Shown: positions 61,801 to 64,000 of the stretch, one piece after another | Numbering within the stretch: the stretch's first letter is position 1 | Layout of the letters: each line of letters opens with the position of its first letter | Assembly: GCA_022829145.1 (NCBI GenBank) | Contig: CM040755.1 | Location: 9,992,563-10,056,562 of the forward strand | DNA from: Albula goreensis | Lineage: Eukaryota > Chordata > Actinopteri > Albuliformes > Albulidae | Direction of reading: 5' to 3' | DNA: 64,000 nt | Translations under genes and position numbers: made by a program | The notes under the pieces: generated by a model | The model's input: only the letters and a program-made list of their open reading frames with translations | Database searches by the model: none | Told to the model about the DNA's origin: nothing

Positions 61801-62829
61801 CTGAATGCCAGTTAGCAATTCCAGCATGTGGAAATAGTTGCAAGCATGTGTTAATGCAAAGAAATTGAACTACTGGGACTACAAGGACTGCAAGCGCATG
61901 TGATGCTGCTCATCACATGGTAGGACTGTACACATGCACAGATGATAGAGTGATATTTTAACCTGCAGGAGCAGAATTTGGACACATCTGCTGCTAGTTC
62001 ATAAATCATCCTCTTATGAGCCCTAAGGGAAAGAAGACTCATCCAGTACGTGAAAAAACAATGAATGGTTCAGTATGAAACCATGTGTATTTACATCCCT
62101 TTATGTAAATTCTTATTGCCCCAAGGTTGTCTGTGTCTAGGGGGCAGTTTTGTTTAATTTACTGTTTATTTTAGATTAAATTAACTTGGAGAAGCAACTC
62201 TAAAATAACAGATTCCTGGTATGGGGATGACCTGCTGGGTACTACGAGGTTATGAAAGAGTTGTACAGTAAATCTTGCTTTATTTAACCTTTGAAATAGC
62301 CAGGGCAGATTGTCATGCAGTGATGACCTTAAGGACACATGGTTGGCAGGGAATCCAGCTGATTGTGTAGCCAAGCAAGGGTTTTGGTGGAAGGGTCATC
62401 AGATGAATGAATCAAGAGCTTGTATACTATGAGCCTCTTTCTCCTTGTAGTTTGCCAAGATCTTTAGTGACCGTGGTGACCAGTGTTTAAATTCTCATAC
62501 AAAATATGACATGTACTAAAGCACAATATTTCTTACACTGCATTCCGGTGTTTTTTTCTTATTTTATTTGGCCGAAGGGATACTACCCTCTGCGCCAACA
62601 TCATGTCTCATAGTCAGAAATCCCAGCTCCAGCTTAGCTTTAGCCACTATGCAGAAGAGGCTAATGCGTAGTAAGCCAAATGATATTATCTGACTGGAAC
62701 AAAAGAATCATTTTAGATGATCCAATCAGAGTTTATCAAACCAAGACAAACAGTCTATACCCACAGATAAACAGTATGAAATATTGACACAGATGAAGAA
62801 ACGTGCCAAAGTTTAAAAGATTAAAATAC
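55860..62829. other. Non-coding distal flank
   Basis: No exon recognised. GC-richer islands at about 56,190-56,350 and 59,990-60,170 stand out from AT-rich surroundings. The largest ORF, 108 codons at 56,020-56,346, has no recognisable domain. Confidence 0.6.
61459..61476. repeat. (GT)n microsatellite
   Basis: Nine GT units. Confidence 0.85.
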
Positions 62830-63120
62830 AAAATAAACAGGCGCCAATTCGCAATAGCTGCAACCCGGCCATTCCCACTGCAGCTCCCCCTTTAAGCCAA
62901 TTGGCATGAACAAAAACATGCACACACATACACACAGACACACAGACACATACACACACACACACACACACACTTGACCTCCATGCCAAATTTCAGACTC
63001 CTAGGGTGAAAATTGTGGCCACCAAAGGGTGGAGAAAATTTTTGGTCACCATCCGACCAACCAGCCAACCAACAGAGCGATACAACTTCTGGTCGCAGCT
63101 AAAAATGGAACACATACAAG
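62830..63120. repeat. Probable dispersed repeat with internal (CA)n
   Basis: AGCCAATTGGCATGAAC, a CA-rich core (about 62,917-62,972), then CATGCCAAATTTCAGACTCC, tggtcaccatccgaccaacc and CTTCTGGTCGCAGCTAAAAA. I recall similar phrases from fish interspersed repeats; the ends are undefined. Confidence 0.45.
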
Positions 63121-63210
63121 CGGAGGGCATTCAGATGTAATAAAACCAAGTGGTGCAATTGTAAAGACAACAGTCTTTTGTAGTGGCAGGCATTTAAAAA
63201 ATGCAATATA

Positions 63211-64000
63211 AAACATATATTATGAAGGAAAAAAGTCAATGTGCAGTTAGTATATATTTGCTATATATATTTCCAATGCATTTAACAAGTGAGACTTCCA
63301 GAGCCATATTGAAAGTGCACTTTGATACCCTGAGTAAACTGCTCATTAGTGAACAAAGTTAGCAGAATGGTTATAAAAGACAGTAGGGACGCTGAGTGAG
63401 CATGAGTCACTTACACATGCTGTAGATGGCTTCCACCTCCAAACGTCTATCAATAAACACACATGGGAACTCAATCAGAGGGATTTGCCATGCTTGGCTC
63501 AACTTGTAAAAGAAAGTAGGAAAGAAGGAGACACAACTCTGGCTTTAAAAAGTGCTAGACTTTACATAACAAAGAAATGGACGGATCGCTGAATGTGATT
63601 TTGGGGCCTCTCTGGAGTTTGGAAAGCTGGAAGTGAAGCAGCAGCTCTTTTGATAAGGTATACATACATTCACAGCAGGTACCAATTCCTCATTACTAGG
63701 GTGAATTTTTCATGAGGCGGTAAATGGGAGAAGGATGTCTGATTTCTGCATCCTTGCATGACTGGAGCTCAACATTTGCTCTCGGCATCAACTCTGCACT
63801 TTTAAATGCTTCATTTCTCTCAGGCTTTTAAACTCAACAGTCAGAGGTTTCAAGGTCAGTACTGCACAAATGGTGAGATTCGATCAATGTGGGTAGTGGG
63901 TTTGTGGAAATTTTGCCTTAAGTATCACAATGTGGGAGTTTATCTGTGACATCGGCCAGATGATACTCAGCAGTATCTTATAATGCACTCAGATGCTATC
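63211..64000. other. Non-coding window end
   Basis: Nothing recognisable apart from ordinary AT-rich sequence. Confidence 0.6.

Overview
The window is vertebrate nuclear DNA, most likely from a ray-finned (teleost-type) fish. It shows split genes with GT-AG introns, vertebrate-specific proteins, fish-style SINE and Tc1/mariner repeats, and long AT-rich intergenic stretches. I cannot name the species. Only two intact protein-coding genes are supported, and each could be rebuilt exon by exon with an unbroken reading frame.

(1) 1-12,784: non-coding flank downstream of the first gene, with a SINE remnant, a microsatellite, a degenerate minisatellite and GC-rich or E-box-rich islands that may be regulatory. 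(2) 12,785-27,872, minus strand: tpcn2, the endolysosomal two-pore channel 2, in 25 coding exons summing to 2,298 bp (765 residues plus stop; human about 752). Its introns carry a SINE with perfect target-site duplications and a 98%-identical 302-bp inverted repeat pair that brackets exon 4. Its stop codon lies inside a degenerate ~40-bp tandem repeat. (3) 27,873-33,260: divergent intergenic region holding a dead Tc1-like transposon (30,030-31,460) and a SINE/LINE tail. (4) About 33,260-40,540, plus strand: dhcr7, 7-dehydrocholesterol reductase, with a non-coding first exon and seven coding exons summing to 1,437 bp (478 residues; human 475). (5) 40,540-64,000: non-coding flank with no convincing exon. 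It holds a 339-bp palindromic mariner-type MITE (51,797-52,135), a decayed Crypton/DUF3504-type tyrosine recombinase (about 54,800-55,620), a very long GA microsatellite and a few candidate regulatory islands.

The two genes are head to head and transcribed away from each other. DHCR7 performs the last step of cholesterol synthesis in the ER. TPC2 is a PI(3,5)P2- and NAADP-responsive cation channel of late endosomes and lysosomes. They share no pathway step, so the pairing is a synteny observation rather than an operon-like unit. Exon boundaries come from reading-frame continuity, splice dinucleotides and comparison with the remembered human proteins. No alignment software or database was used.
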